From the NCBI GenBank assembly GCA_020633055.1, contig JACKEJ010000014.1, forward strand, positions 124,001-188,000: a stretch of DNA of 64,000 bases. The letters are read 5' to 3'. Positions 26,170-35,846 of the stretch are shown piece by piece; position 1 is the first letter of the stretch; every line of letters starts with the position of its first letter. The DNA comes from Sandaracinaceae bacterium (lineage in GTDB: Bacteria > Myxococcota_A > Polyangia > Polyangiales > Houyiibacteriaceae). A model generated the notes under the pieces. The model was given only the letters and a program-made list of their open reading frames with translations, had not been told where the DNA came from and ran no database searches. Position numbers and translations under genes: made by a program.

Positions 26170-29100
26170 TCACTGCACGATCAGCAGCTCGACGCGCCGG
26201 TTCTCCTCGGCGTCGTAGGGCGGCTCGGCGCAGAGGCTCCCCACGGCGCGGAGCCGCAGGCGCTCGGGCGCGACGCCCGCCCGCACCAGTGCGTCACGGA
26301 CCTGCTGGGCGCGGCGCCGACTGAGTCCGGCGTTGTGGGCCCGGGTACCGCGTGGGTCGGCGTGCCCCACGAGGATGACCTGGTCGATGTCCGGGTTGGA
26401 CTGGAGGCGCTCTGCGATGCGCGCGATGGACGCCTCCGAGCCCGCAGGCAAGGTCGCGCTGTCGGTCTCGAAGCCAGACACGGTGGTGAGACCCGCGGTG
26501 TCGCGCAGCGCGCGGGTCTCTTCGGTCCCACAGAGGGCCCTTGGGCCGCATCCACGCGCGCTGGGGTCCGCTTCGCAGTGGTCCAGCTCTGGCGTGTCCG
26601 TCTCGTGGGGCTCGGGCGCGGGCGGGGTCTCGCTCGCGAGGACCTCCGCGACCGGGGGTTCGGGGTCGGGCGCCGGCTCCAGCACGGGCTCGGGCTCCGG
26701 TTCCGGCTGCACCTGTGCCTCGGGCTGAACTTCCGGCTCGGTCGGGACGTCCGCGCCCTCTCGGGGATCCTCGGCGCGTCGCCGCCCATGGGTCGGGGCG
26801 TAGGTCACGCTGGCGAAGAGACGGAACCGAGGGGTGGCAAGGCCGCCCAAGAACCCCGCGCCCAGCCCGCCGGACACCACCAGGGACTCGTTCATGTAGC
26901 GCAGCGAGGCCAGCGCCTCCCCGCGTGACGCGTTGCGCGTGTCTGGCGTTCGCACGGCCACGTCCGCGACCACCTCCACCACGGCGAACAGGTGGTTCAC
27001 CACGGGCACACGCCCAGCGAGCCCGAGCGTGATGGCCTCGTCGAGTTCGTTCCCGATGACATGACGGTCTCCGCGGAGGCGAAAGCCCACGTTGAGCGCG
27101 CCCCCGAAACCGGTCTGCGTGGCGTAGTCGAGCGCCACGCGCGGCTCGACGGTCACGCCCTCGCCGGCGAGTCGGCCCGCCTGTCCCGTGGGCAGGGTCA
27201 CGGGCAGCAAGAGCGCCAGCGCGAAGCCACGGCCGAAGTACGCGTCGGAGCTCGCACCCGCCTCGAGGGGCCGCGTCAACAAGGTGACCTTCGGCGTGAA
27301 GACGAAGTCACCGACGGCGGCGCGGTCGACGTCGGGGTAGTCGGGCAGGACGGCCGCGTCACCGTGGCGCGCGAGCACGAACGGCATCTGCACCCCGAGC
27401 CGCAACCGCTGCCCAATCGCGAACGCGCCGCCGAGTCGCAGCCACCCCTGCCCGGCCACGGCGCGCGCGGTCTCGCCGTTGCTGGTGTCCACCACCAGCG
27501 GCAACGCGTCGTAGCCCAGCGTGGCGCCGAGCTCGAAGTAGCCAGCGAGGCGCGACTCGCCGCTCTCGACGCTGCCGTAGTCGATGCGCGCGCTGCTCGC
27601 CGGACGGTAGGTCATGAGGTCGTAGCCCTCTTCGAACGCCTGCGCGCGCGCTCCGGTCGAGGGTGACGCCAGGGACAGCAACACGGCCCCGCTCACCACG
27701 GCCCGAGCGCGCACCTTTCGGCGGAAACCCAAGCCCAGCACGACGAGCAGCGCCAAGAACGCGGCGCCCGCGCTGCGGGTGCCAGGCGTGGCCGCGCAGC
27801 CGTCGCCCACCGGGACCACGCCAACCGCCACGCCACCGTCACCCGGGCGGCCGTCTCCCTCCCCTTGCTGGATCACGAACGTGCCCTCCGAGTCGGTCAT
27901 GTCGGCGGTTACCACGACCGAACCCATGCGCGCCGTGCGGCCGTTCTCGCCGATGCGCAACGTGACCGTGTCGCCCGCGATGACGATGTCGGTGATGAAG
28001 TCGTCGGGGCTGCTTGCGCCGAAGGTACAGCCCGGCCCCGTCGCGACACTGAACGAGAGCTCCTGCCCCGCACCTGCGGCGGTGGCGCTGCCCGGCGTCA
28101 GCATGACCACGCAACCGCTGGCCTGCGATACGGTGAACGAGGCGGAGGACGCGCTTGTGTCACTGCTCACGGTGATGTCCGCGCTGCGCGCCGCGCCGTC
28201 CCAGGCCGTGGCAGTGTAGGTGACGCCCGTGCCCGTGACCGTCGCGCTCAGCCAAGCGTCGCTGCTGGCCGCCGTGTAGCTGCAGCCCGAGCCCATCTCG
28301 ACGATGAAGTCGGACGTGCCACCTGCAGCCGTGACGTCGGCCGCGCTGACCGGCAGCGTGACCACGCAGCCATCGGTCTGCGTGAGCGTGAAGTCCTCGG
28401 CGTCGCCCGTGTCGGTGGTGACGGTGAGGATGCCGCTGCGTTCGACGCCTGTGTTGTCCCCGTAGCCGAAGCCGAACGCGCCTGGCCCGGTCCCGGTGAG
28501 CGGGACGGAGACGAGCCACGGCACCGCGTGGGTCACGGCGTAGGTGCACCCCGGGGCCGTCGTGACATCGAAGGACGCGGTGCCTGCGCTCTCGCTCACC
28601 GTGCTCGCGGCGGGCGCGATGTCGATGCTGCAGCCGCTCGCCTGGGTCACGGTGAGGGTCTCGCCCGCAACGCTCAGCGTGCCCATGCGCTCGGGCCCCA
28701 CGTTGGCCGCGACGTCGTAGCCGATGGTGGCCGAACCTGAACCGCTCATGGTGTCGGGCGTGAGCCACGCGTCGTTCGCGCTGACCGTGTAGGGGCAAGC
28801 GGGGTCGGACATCGTCAGCACCACGCTCTCGGTGTTGGCGCTCGCATCGACGCTGATCGAGGAGGTGTCGAGGGACGCGGTGCACCCGTCCACCTGGTCG
28901 AGCGCGAAGTCCGCCGTCACCCCGGTGTCCACGCTGGAGACGCGGATGTTGCCGTTGCGCGGCAGCCCCACGTTGGCGTCGTAGGTCACGCTGACGGCGC
29001 CCGCCCCCGTGCCCGCGGGGGTCACGCTGGTGACCCAGGGCAGGCTCTCGCTGGTGGTGAAGACGCAGCCTGGGGCCGTGGCCACATCGAACGACGTCGT

Positions 29101-31944
29101 CCCTGCCGCGGCGCCGACGCTCGCGCCGGTGGGCGTGAGCACGAGCGCACAGCCGCTGGTCTGCGTCACGGCGAAGGGCTGTCCAGCGACCGTGAGCGTG
29201 GCGCTGCGCGCGGGACCGACGTTGGCGTCCACGGTGAAGCCGACGTTGGTGGAGCCCATGCCGCTCGTCACGAGCGGCGTCACGAACGCCTGGTCGCTGC
29301 CGACCGTGAACGGGCACGCGGCGTCGGACATGGTGAGCGCGACGCTGCTCGTGGCGCCGCCGGCACCGACCGAGGTCATGCTGGGCGCTATCGCAGCGCT
29401 GCAGCCATTGGCCTGGGTGAACATGAACTCGGCCGTGCTGGCCGTGCCGGTGGAGGCCACGCTGACGAGCCCACTGCGGACCAGCCCCGGGTTCGCCACG
29501 TAGTCGACGGTGACCGTGCCGGGCCCCGTACCGCTGGGCGTGACGCCGGTGACCCACGCGTCCAGGGAGGACGCCGTCCAGCCACAGCCGGGATCGGTCG
29601 TGATCGCGAACGTGGTGCTGCCCGCTGCGGCTCCCACACCCGCGGTCATCGGCGCGACCGCGACGCTGCAACCGCTGGCTTGGTTCACGGTGAACGTCTG
29701 CCCGCCGATCGCCACGGTGGCGGTGCGCGCTGGCCCCGTGTTGGGCGCGACGGAGTAGCTCACGGTGCCGTCGCCAGTGCCCCCCGCCGTGACGCCGGTG
29801 ACCCATGGGGCGGATGCGACCGCAGTCCAGACGCACGCTTGGTCCGACAGCGCGATGCCGAGGCTGCCGCCGCCGCCGCCGGCCCCCGGGGACGCGCTGC
29901 TGGGCGTCAGCACCGCCGCGCAGCCGTTCGCCTGGGTCACGGTGAAGGGCAGGCCGCCGATGGTGATGGTCCCGCTACGTAGAGGCCCGACGTTGGCCGC
30001 GACCGTGTAGTTGACGACCCCGCTGCCCGTGCCGCTCGCGGTCACCGCGCTGATCCACGGCGTACTGGTCGACGCCGTCCACGGGCATGCCGGGTCGCTC
30101 ATGCTGATACCCGCGCTGGTGGTGCCCGCACCGGCGGAGACCGAGGCGCTGCTGGCAGGGAGCGACGGCGCGCAGCCGTTCGCCTGGGTCACGGTGAAGG
30201 TCTGCCCTGCCACGGTGATGGTCCCCGTGCGCGCGAGCCCTGGGTTTGGCGCGACGGTGTAGCTGACGCTGGCGCTGCCCGTGCCGCTGGGTGTCACCGC
30301 GCCGATCCACGGCGTGCCGCTCGAGGCAGTCCACGGGCACGCCGGGTTCGACATGGTGAGGCCCACGCTGGCTACCCCGCCGACCGCGCCAGCGGACGCA
30401 CCGCTGGACGCGAGCATGGCCGTACAGCCGCTGGCCTGATTCACGGTGAAGGTCTGGCCGCCCATCGTGATGGTGCCCGTACGCGCGGGACCCGTGTTGG
30501 CGGCCACCGTGTAGCTGACGCTCCCCGAGCCGGTCCCGCTGGGGGTCACGCCGCTGATCCAAGGGGTGGACGTGCTCGCCGTCCAGGAGCAACTCCCAGC
30601 CGTCATGGTGATGGTGGCGCTCGACGTCGTGCCAGCCGCCCCCACGGAGGCGCTGCTCACCGGGAGCGACGCCGAGCACCCAGCGGCTTGGTTCACGGTG
30701 AACGTGTTGCCTGCGATGGTGATGTTCCCGCTGCGCGCGGGGCCCGTGTTCGCCGCGAAGGTGAAGTTGACGTTCCCCGATCCGGTCCCGTTGGCGGTCA
30801 CACCGGTGATCCACGAGACGGCCTCCGAGGTCGTCCACGGACACGCGCCGTTGGACATGACCAGCCCCACGGAGGACGAGCCCGCCGCCGCGCCCACGCT
30901 CGCGCTGCTGCTGGCGAGGTTCCCGGTACAACCCGATGCTTGGTTGAGCGTGAAGGATGCGCCGCCTGCGTTGATGGTGCCCGAGCGCGCGGGCCCAGTG
31001 TTGGCGGTGAAGCTGTAGCTCAACGAACCCGAACCCGAGCCCGACGCGCTCGTCGTCAACCAGGCCGCGTTCGAGTTCGCGCTCCACGAGCAGGAGCTGG
31101 TAGCGGTCATGGTCGCCGTCCCGCTCCCCGCCGACGCGGTGCGGCTCGTCGACGTGGGCGTGAGCGCGTAGCTGCACGACGCCGCGGCTTGCCGCACCGA
31201 GAACGAGGTCGCGCCGATGGAGATGAACGCGTTGCGCGCTGAACCGGTGTTCGCCGCGACGGTGTAGTTGAGGGTGGTCGGCCCGCTCCCGGACGCTGGA
31301 ATCCCCGAGATCCAGGCGGGCGCGCCGGAGCTGGTCCACCCCCCCTGGCAGCCCAGGTCCGAGCCTGGCGAATAGGTCGCCGAGAACGCCCCCCCAGACG
31401 CGGCGACCGACTGGATGCTCGGGGCCACCGAGCCCGTGTTGAAGCACACGGGCGTGATCGCCGCGGGCCCCGTCACGGTGACGGTGAAGTCGGCGGCGTC
31501 GGTCGCGTTGGCGCCGCTCACGACCATCTCGAAGAAGTAGGTGGAGCCCGTGCAGGTCGCGCAATTGGTGAAGACGCGCGAGACCGAGTTGGTGCCCTGC
31601 ACACCGGTGAGGTTCCACCGGTTGGAGCAGGGGAAGTCCTGCTGGAACGTGGGCTGGTAGAAGTCCATCGCGATGGGACCCCCGCCCGTGCGCGTGGCCG
31701 TGACAGTCCAGTTGCCAGCCGCCGGGAGCGTCACCCGCAGCGTGTTGAACGTGCGGACCGTCGAGGGGTTCGGATCGAGACCGTTGCACGCGCCGTTCGG
31801 ACGGGTCCAGGTGTTCGGGAGCTCCGTGCGGGGGAAGTGCCCCGTGAAGGTCTGAGCGCTCAAAGGTGCGGCTGCCGCCAGGGACAGCAAGAAGCACGAG
31901 AGCGCGGCGGAGACACGGGACCGGGGGACGATGCGTACGTTCAC
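26170..31944 (-). CDS. Giant BACON-repeat / outer-membrane beta-barrel / OmpA fusion protein
   Basis: 1,924 residues. Order: signal peptide (residues 1-30, ending PLSAQ); a unique N-terminal beta domain (about 31-165); 14 tandem BACON-type repeats of about 80-87 residues (about 166-1360), each starting GC and closing F(T/A)V(T/N)QA, with CxW and NxGxxR strands; a MYXO-CTERM-like segment (about 1378-1412: GCAATPG, hydrophobic FLALLVVLGLGF, then RRKVRAR); immediately a second signal-peptide-like run (VVSGAVLLSLASPSTGARAQ); an outer-membrane beta-barrel region (about 1435-1720); a Pro/Glu-rich linker; and a C-terminal OmpA peptidoglycan-binding domain (GHADPRGTRAHNAGLSRRRAQQV). BACON domains are thought to bind carbohydrate or mucin-like ligands. 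It probably anchors an adhesive stalk to outer membrane and cell wall (inference). Confidence 0.86.
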   Translation of the reverse strand: MNVRIVPRSRVSAALSCFLLSLAAAAPLSAQTFTGHFPRTELPNTWTRPNGACNGLDPNPSTVRTFNTLRVTLPAAGNWTVTATRTGGGPIAMDFYQPTFQQDFPCSNRWNLTGVQGTNSVSRVFTNCATCTGSTYFFEMVVSGANATDAADFTVTVTGPAAITPVCFNTGSVAPSIQSVAASGGAFSATYSPGSDLGCQGGWTSSGAPAWISGIPASGSGPTTLNYTVAANTGSARNAFISIGATSFSVRQAAASCSYALTPTSTSRTASAGSGTATMTATSSCSWSANSNAAWLTTSASGSGSGSLSYSFTANTGPARSGTINAGGASFTLNQASGCTGNLASSSASVGAAAGSSSVGLVMSNGACPWTTSEAVSWITGVTANGTGSGNVNFTFAANTGPARSGNITIAGNTFTVNQAAGCSASLPVSSASVGAAGTTSSATITMTAGSCSWTASTSTPWISGVTPSGTGSGSVSYTVAANTGPARTGTITMGGQTFTVNQASGCTAMLASSGASAGAVGGVASVGLTMSNPACPWTASSGTPWIGAVTPSGTGSASVSYTVAPNPGLARTGTITVAGQTFTVTQANGCAPSLPASSASVSAGAGTTSAGISMSDPACPWTASTSTPWISAVTASGTGSGVVNYTVAANVGPLRSGTITIGGLPFTVTQANGCAAVLTPSSASPGAGGGGGSLGIALSDQACVWTAVASAPWVTGVTAGGTGDGTVSYSVAPNTGPARTATVAIGGQTFTVNQASGCSVAVAPMTAGVGAAAGSTTFAITTDPGCGWTASSLDAWVTGVTPSGTGPGTVTVDYVANPGLVRSGLVSVASTGTASTAEFMFTQANGCSAAIAPSMTSVGAGGATSSVALTMSDAACPFTVGSDQAFVTPLVTSGMGSTNVGFTVDANVGPARSATLTVAGQPFAVTQTSGCALVLTPTGASVGAAAGTTSFDVATAPGCVFTTSESLPWVTSVTPAGTGAGAVSVTYDANVGLPRNGNIRVSSVDTGVTADFALDQVDGCTASLDTSSISVDASANTESVVLTMSDPACPYTVSANDAWLTPDTMSGSGSATIGYDVAANVGPERMGTLSVAGETLTVTQASGCSIDIAPAASTVSESAGTASFDVTTAPGCTYAVTHAVPWLVSVPLTGTGPGAFGFGYGDNTGVERSGILTVTTDTGDAEDFTLTQTDGCVVTLPVSAADVTAAGGTSDFIVEMGSGCSYTAASSDAWLSATVTGTGVTYTATAWDGAARSADITVSSDTSASSASFTVSQASGCVVMLTPGSATAAGAGQELSFSVATGPGCTFGASSPDDFITDIVIAGDTVTLRIGENGRTARMGSVVVTADMTDSEGTFVIQQGEGDGRPGDGGVAVGVVPVGDGCAATPGTRSAGAAFLALLVVLGLGFRRKVRARAVVSGAVLLSLASPSTGARAQAFEEGYDLMTYRPASSARIDYGSVESGESRLAGYFELGATLGYDALPLVVDTSNGETARAVAGQGWLRLGGAFAIGQRLRLGVQMPFVLARHGDAAVLPDYPDVDRAAVGDFVFTPKVTLLTRPLEAGASSDAYFGRGFALALLLPVTLPTGQAGRLAGEGVTVEPRVALDYATQTGFGGALNVGFRLRGDRHVIGNELDEAITLGLAGRVPVVNHLFAVVEVVADVAVRTPDTRNASRGEALASLRYMNESLVVSGGLGAGFLGGLATPRFRLFASVTYAPTHGRRRAEDPREGADVPTEPEVQPEAQVQPEPEPEPVLEPAPDPEPPVAEVLASETPPAPEPHETDTPELDHCEADPSARGCGPRALCGTEETRALRDTAGLTTVSGFETDSATLPAGSEASIARIAERLQSNPDIDQVILVGHADPRGTRAHNAGLSRRRAQQVRDALVRAGVAPERLRLRAVGSLCAEPPYDAEENRRVELLIVQ

Positions 31945-31995
31945 GCTCCCAACGTACGCTCAATGTGGACATGGCGCACGCAGCGTTCGAGAACG

Positions 31996-32007
31996 TCACC
32001 TAGGTGA
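31996..32007. promoter_or_regulatory. 12-bp perfect palindrome upstream of the BACON-OmpA gene
   Basis: TCACCTAGGTGA is perfectly symmetric and lies 52 bases upstream of the ATG at 31944, in a locally A+T-richer stretch. A second hairpin, CACGAG/CTCGTG (32021-32026/32032-32037), lies between it and the MocR stop and could terminate MocR transcription. A regulator-binding role is only suggested by position. Confidence 0.35.
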
Positions 32008-32104
32008 ATTGTCCAATGTTCACGAGGCTTTCTCGTGATCTTCGAACAGGATCGGGTGGGGTGTTCGGGCACGCGACACGAGAACGCCGCCGCGCGCTCC
32101 TGCC

Positions 32105-33517
32105 TCAGCGCCGGGATCGCCCCAGCTGCGCCCGCTGCGCCAGCGCGCCGAGCTTGGCCAGCGCGGCGTCGGTGCGGTCGTCGAAGGGGCTCGCGCAGTT
32201 GATGCGGACGAAGCCTCGGTGCCGCCCCGTGGCCGAGAACAGCGGTCCGGGCGCGACACCCACGCCTTGCTTCAGCCCCTTGCGGTAGAGGTCGATGGCG
32301 TCCACCCCCTCGGGCAGCTGGACCCACAGCACGTGCCCGCCGAGCGGGCGGGTGCAGCGGGTGCCTGGGGGGAAGTGGCGCCGTACGGCGAGACCCACCG
32401 CCATGACCTGCTCCCGATAGGCGTCGCGCAGACGCCGCAGGTGGGTGTCGTAGCCGCCACTCTCGAGGTAGCTGGCGACCACCAGCTGGGGCAGGCTCGC
32501 GCTCGCGAAGGACACGGCCAGCTTGGCGTCGAGCACGGCGTCGTAGAAGCGCCCGGGGACGACCCAGCCCACCCGCAGGCCAGGGGCGAGCACCTTGCTG
32601 ACCGAGCTACACAGCAGCACCCAACCGCTTCGGTCGAACGACTTGAGCGTGGTCGGGCGGTGCCCGTCGTGGGCGAGCTCGCCGTAGATGTCGTCCTCGA
32701 TGAGGGGCACCTTGGCGCGGGTACAGAGCCCGACGATGCGCTGCTTGGCGCGGTCGGACAGCAGGCTCCCGCACGGGTTGTTGAAGTTGGGGACCAGCAC
32801 GCACGCGGCGGGGCCTTCCCCCAGCAGCTGCTCGAACGCACGCAGGTCCACGCCCTGCTCCGGCGTGCTCGGCACCTCCACCGGCACGCGCCCCATGAAC
32901 TGGATCTTCTCGATGATGCCGAAGTACGTGGGGGACTGGACCAGCACGCGGTCCCCCGGGCGCGTCGTCGCGGCGAGGCAGAGGTACATGCCCTCCATCA
33001 CGCCCGTGGTGGTGATGATGTCGCTGGGCTGGAGCGTGGCCCCGCCATCCGCCGCGTGGGCGGCGAGGACGCGGAGCAGCTGCGGGGGGCCTGGCGGCAG
33101 CGCATAGCCGAAGGCCAGGTCGGGCTGCTCGCGCGCCAGCTGCGCGGAGAGGCGCGTGAGCGTGCGCATGGGCAAGTGCACCGGGTCGGGCAACGCCGTG
33201 CCGAGCGCCACGAGGTCCGGCGTGGCCGTCTCGCGCAGCACGGAGAGGCCGCGCAGGCGCTCGTCCTCGGGCAGCGGGGCCGTGGGCTCGGGCGCGGGCA
33301 GCCACAGGCGCGGCGTGTCTCGCACGAAGTAGCCCGAGCGTGGTCGCGCCTCCACCAGCCCGCGCGTCTCGAGCACCCGGAAGGCGTGCTGCGCGGTGGC
33401 CACGCTCACGCCCCAGCGGTCGCGCAGGTGCCGCACGGAGGGCAGCCGGTGCCCGGGAAGCAGCGTTCCGTCCTGAATCAAGCGCTCGAGGCGCTGCGCG
33501 ACGTCTTCGTAGAGCAT
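32105..33517 (-). CDS. MocR/PdxR-type GntR regulator with aminotransferase domain
   Basis: About 470 residues from the ATG at 33517. An N-terminal GntR winged helix (residues about 1-70: LPSVRHLRDRWGVSVATAQHAFRVLETRGLVEARPRSGYFV) is joined to a fold-type I aminotransferase domain with GVMEGMYLCL, NFNNPCGSLL, EDDIYGEL and the PLP lysine in SSVSKVLAPGLRVGW. MocR proteins sense PLP or an aldimine and regulate an adjacent gene. It is divergent from an EamA permease, with a 10-bp inverted repeat between them. An ATG at 33562 would extend the protein but would place the palindrome inside the coding sequence, so the shorter form is preferred. Confidence 0.9.
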   Translation of the reverse strand: MLYEDVAQRLERLIQDGTLLPGHRLPSVRHLRDRWGVSVATAQHAFRVLETRGLVEARPRSGYFVRDTPRLWLPAPEPTAPLPEDERLRGLSVLRETATPDLVALGTALPDPVHLPMRTLTRLSAQLAREQPDLAFGYALPPGPPQLLRVLAAHAADGGATLQPSDIITTTGVMEGMYLCLAATTRPGDRVLVQSPTYFGIIEKIQFMGRVPVEVPSTPEQGVDLRAFEQLLGEGPAACVLVPNFNNPCGSLLSDRAKQRIVGLCTRAKVPLIEDDIYGELAHDGHRPTTLKSFDRSGWVLLCSSVSKVLAPGLRVGWVVPGRFYDAVLDAKLAVSFASASLPQLVVASYLESGGYDTHLRRLRDAYREQVMAVGLAVRRHFPPGTRCTRPLGGHVLWVQLPEGVDAIDLYRKGLKQGVGVAPGPLFSATGRHRGFVRINCASPFDDRTDAALAKLGALAQRAQLGRSRR

Positions 33518-33540
33518 GACAGTTGGTGTCCGCGGGGGCA

Positions 33541-33600
33541 GTACAGATGGTTCTCGATCCATCTGTACCTGTCAAACTGTCTAGACACTGCATCTGTGCC
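33541..33600. promoter_or_regulatory. Palindromic operator between mocR-type gene and EamA permease
   Basis: GTACAGATGG (33541-33550) and CCATCTGTAC (33559-33568) form a perfect 10-bp inverted repeat with an 8-base spacer. CATCTGT recurs at 33591-33597, a direct repeat 31-32 bases on, about three helical turns. A consensus -35 TTGACA for the regulator lies on the minus strand at 33575-33570, so the palindrome would cover its spacer and -10 region. GTCTAGAC (33579-33586) is a further palindrome. Inverted plus direct repeats fit known MocR sites. Confidence 0.65.
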
Positions 33601-33629
33601 TATCCGCGTGTGCGGGCCAGGCTCTGTGC

Positions 33630-34547
33630 ATGCCCAGTCAGACCCACGCGCCGCTCGTCCTCGAGCCTCCCCTCTCCTCCACCCCCGCGCGCCGTGACAC
33701 CGCTGTCGGACTCGCCCTCGGCCTGTGTGCCGTCGCCGCCTTCAGCCTGACCATGCCCATGACCCACCTGGCGCTCGAGGGCTTCACGCCGCTCGCGCTC
33801 GCGCTCGGTCGTGCCTCGATCGCGGCCGTGCTCGCCGCCCTGCTGCTCCGAGCACGCAGGGCCCCCTGGCCGGGTACCCGTCTCGCGCTGCGCTTGGCAG
33901 GCGTCGGCCTGAGCGTCGCCGTAGGCTTCCCGATCACCATCGCGCTCGCCATGCAAGAGGGCAGCGCCTCCCAAGCGGGTGTGATCTTGGGCTTGGTGCC
34001 CATGGCCACCGCCGGCTGGGCCGCGCTCCGCTATGGCGAACGCCGCCCTGCCCGCTTCTGGTGGATGTCCCTCGCGGCGACGGCGACCGTGGTGGTGTTC
34101 GCACAGCGTCAGGGCGGCGGGGCCCTCCGCGGCTCGGACTTGCTGCTGCTGCTCGCGGTGGGCTTCACGACGCTGGGCTACAGCCAGGGCGCGCAGCTCA
34201 CGCGGCAGCTCCCCAGCGTGGACGTCATCGCATGGGCCGTGTTGCTGGTGGCGCCTTTGACTGTCCCGTGGGCCGCGCTCGAGCTGCGGGCCATGACGGC
34301 GTGGCCGAGCCCCGCTGCGCTCGGGGGGCTCCTCTACGTGGGCACCGTGTCGCAGCTGCTCGGCTTCATCCCGTGGTACACGGCGCTCGCGCGTGGTGGG
34401 GTCACGACGGTGAGCCAGGTGCAGCTGCTCCAGCCGTTCTTCACGTTCCTGGCGGCGGCGTGGCTCCTGGGCGAGGCGCTGCCACCCGAGCTGTGGGCCG
34501 TGGGCGCGACCGTCGCGGTGTTCGTCTGGATCGGCCGCCGCGCTTGA
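33630..34547 (+). CDS. EamA/DMT-family permease
   Basis: 305 residues with about ten hydrophobic helices in two EamA repeats (about 30-160 and 170-300): AAFSLTMPMTHLALEGFTPLALALGR in the first, YVGTVSQLLGFIPWYTALARGGVTTVSQVQLLQPFF in the second. The family exports metabolites such as amino acids or takes up small nutrients. It is divergent from a MocR regulator that likely controls it. In such pairs the cargo is often an amino acid or amine related to PLP chemistry (inference). Confidence 0.9.
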   Translation: MPSQTHAPLVLEPPLSSTPARRDTAVGLALGLCAVAAFSLTMPMTHLALEGFTPLALALGRASIAAVLAALLLRARRAPWPGTRLALRLAGVGLSVAVGFPITIALAMQEGSASQAGVILGLVPMATAGWAALRYGERRPARFWWMSLAATATVVVFAQRQGGGALRGSDLLLLLAVGFTTLGYSQGAQLTRQLPSVDVIAWAVLLVAPLTVPWAALELRAMTAWPSPAALGGLLYVGTVSQLLGFIPWYTALARGGVTTVSQVQLLQPFFTFLAAAWLLGEALPPELWAVGATVAVFVWIGRRA

Positions 34548-34556
34548 GCACGCACT

Positions 34557-35699
34557 CTATGGGGCAGCGCAGGTCTCGCTCAGCGTGCTGCCGCTCACGC
34601 TCGGGTCTCCGGAGGCCAGCACGAAGATACCCGGATACCCGTTGGTCTCGAAGCCCAGGCTCTCGTTGTCGCACAGCGTGGAGCGGCTGATGCGCATCGC
34701 CCCCGTGCGGTTGTTGCTGACGAAGAAGATGCCGCCACCGCCCTCGTTGGCGACGTTGTCGTGAAGCTCGCTGCCGCACAGGCTGAGCGTGAAGCGGTTG
34801 CCGTCGTTCGCGATGGCGCCACCGTTGCCGCCTCCCGGCGTGCCTGGGCGCATGGGGTTCGCGCCGTTGCCGGTCGCCTCGTTGTGCGTGAAGACCGAGT
34901 TGATGACCGTGAACGACACGCCGATGCTGCCCAGCGCCCCGCCGTTGGAGCAGTGGTTGCCCAGGTCGCTGGCCCCACCGAAGGTGCTGTTGACGATGTA
35001 GATGGGCTCGTCGCGGTACTGGTCGAAGGCGCGGATGGCGCCCCCCGCGTTGTCCTGCCCGACGGCGTCACACGCATTGCGGAAGAAGCGCGAGTTCACC
35101 ACGCGCAAGCGTCCGCCACGCACGAAGATGGCGCCGCCTCCGTCCGGGTCCTCCCCGCTCGCGTCGCCATCGACGAAGGTGATGTTCTGGATGCTCAGCC
35201 GCGGGTGGTCCTGGTCGTTGCAGTGGCTGGTGGTCCACACCTGGGCCTGGTCGCACGTGTTCATGTACAGGATGCGCCGCTGCCCGCCGCCGCTCAGCGT
35301 CACGAGACCACCGCCGTCGATCACGATCTCCGGGCCCGTGTCGTTGAACACCTTGGCGGTCTCCTCGAGCGTGATGGTGACGGGGTCCGGGCCGCAGTCG
35401 AAGGTGATGACCCCACCCGCCGCGACCGCGTCGACGAAGGCCTGCGAGGTGCAGCTGCCCGGCGTGCCCGTACCGACCACCGTGCGGGGAGCGCTGACGT
35501 CCAGGGGGGCCCCATCCGCGGGCACCGGGCAGGCGGCGTCTTCCGTCCCTGCTGGCGGACCCGACGCGGGGTCGGCAAGCAGGTTGGGGAACGACACACC
35601 GCCGCCTCCACCGCAGGAGAGCGAGGGCGCGAGGGCGCACGCGAGCACGAGCGACGCGCCGCGGAAGCGCGGGCGAACCGGGGTCGGGGAGAGGCTCAT
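34557..35699 (-). CDS. Right-handed beta-helix lipoprotein
   Basis: 380 residues from the ATG at 35699. The signal sequence ends in a lipobox (LAPSLSC) followed by a glycine run. The body has a coil pattern typical of parallel beta-helices and of polymorphic outer-membrane (PMP-like) repeats: GGGAIFVRGGRLRVVNSRFFRN, GGAIRAF, GGALGSIGVSFTVINSVFTHNEA, GGAIANDGNRFTL and GGGGIFFVSNNRTG, a GG(A/G)I motif about every 40 residues. Several cysteines suggest disulfides. There is no catalytic signature, so a surface adhesin or binding role is inferred. It converges with the EamA gene, 9 bases between stops. Confidence 0.8.
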   Translation of the reverse strand: MSLSPTPVRPRFRGASLVLACALAPSLSCGGGGGVSFPNLLADPASGPPAGTEDAACPVPADGAPLDVSAPRTVVGTGTPGSCTSQAFVDAVAAGGVITFDCGPDPVTITLEETAKVFNDTGPEIVIDGGGLVTLSGGGQRRILYMNTCDQAQVWTTSHCNDQDHPRLSIQNITFVDGDASGEDPDGGGAIFVRGGRLRVVNSRFFRNACDAVGQDNAGGAIRAFDQYRDEPIYIVNSTFGGASDLGNHCSNGGALGSIGVSFTVINSVFTHNEATGNGANPMRPGTPGGGNGGAIANDGNRFTLSLCGSELHDNVANEGGGGIFFVSNNRTGAMRISRSTLCDNESLGFETNGYPGIFVLASGDPSVSGSTLSETCAAP

Positions 35700-35846
35700 G
35701 CCGCACAGCGTATCGCGGGTCGAGCGCGCATTCAGCGTCCCCATCCATGGGCAAGGGGCTCGGGCACAGCTTGGTCGTGCCGTGGCGCGTGAACCGCTCG
35801 ACGAGACCGGCGCACTTCAGAGGGACGACGCCGCGAACGAGACCCG

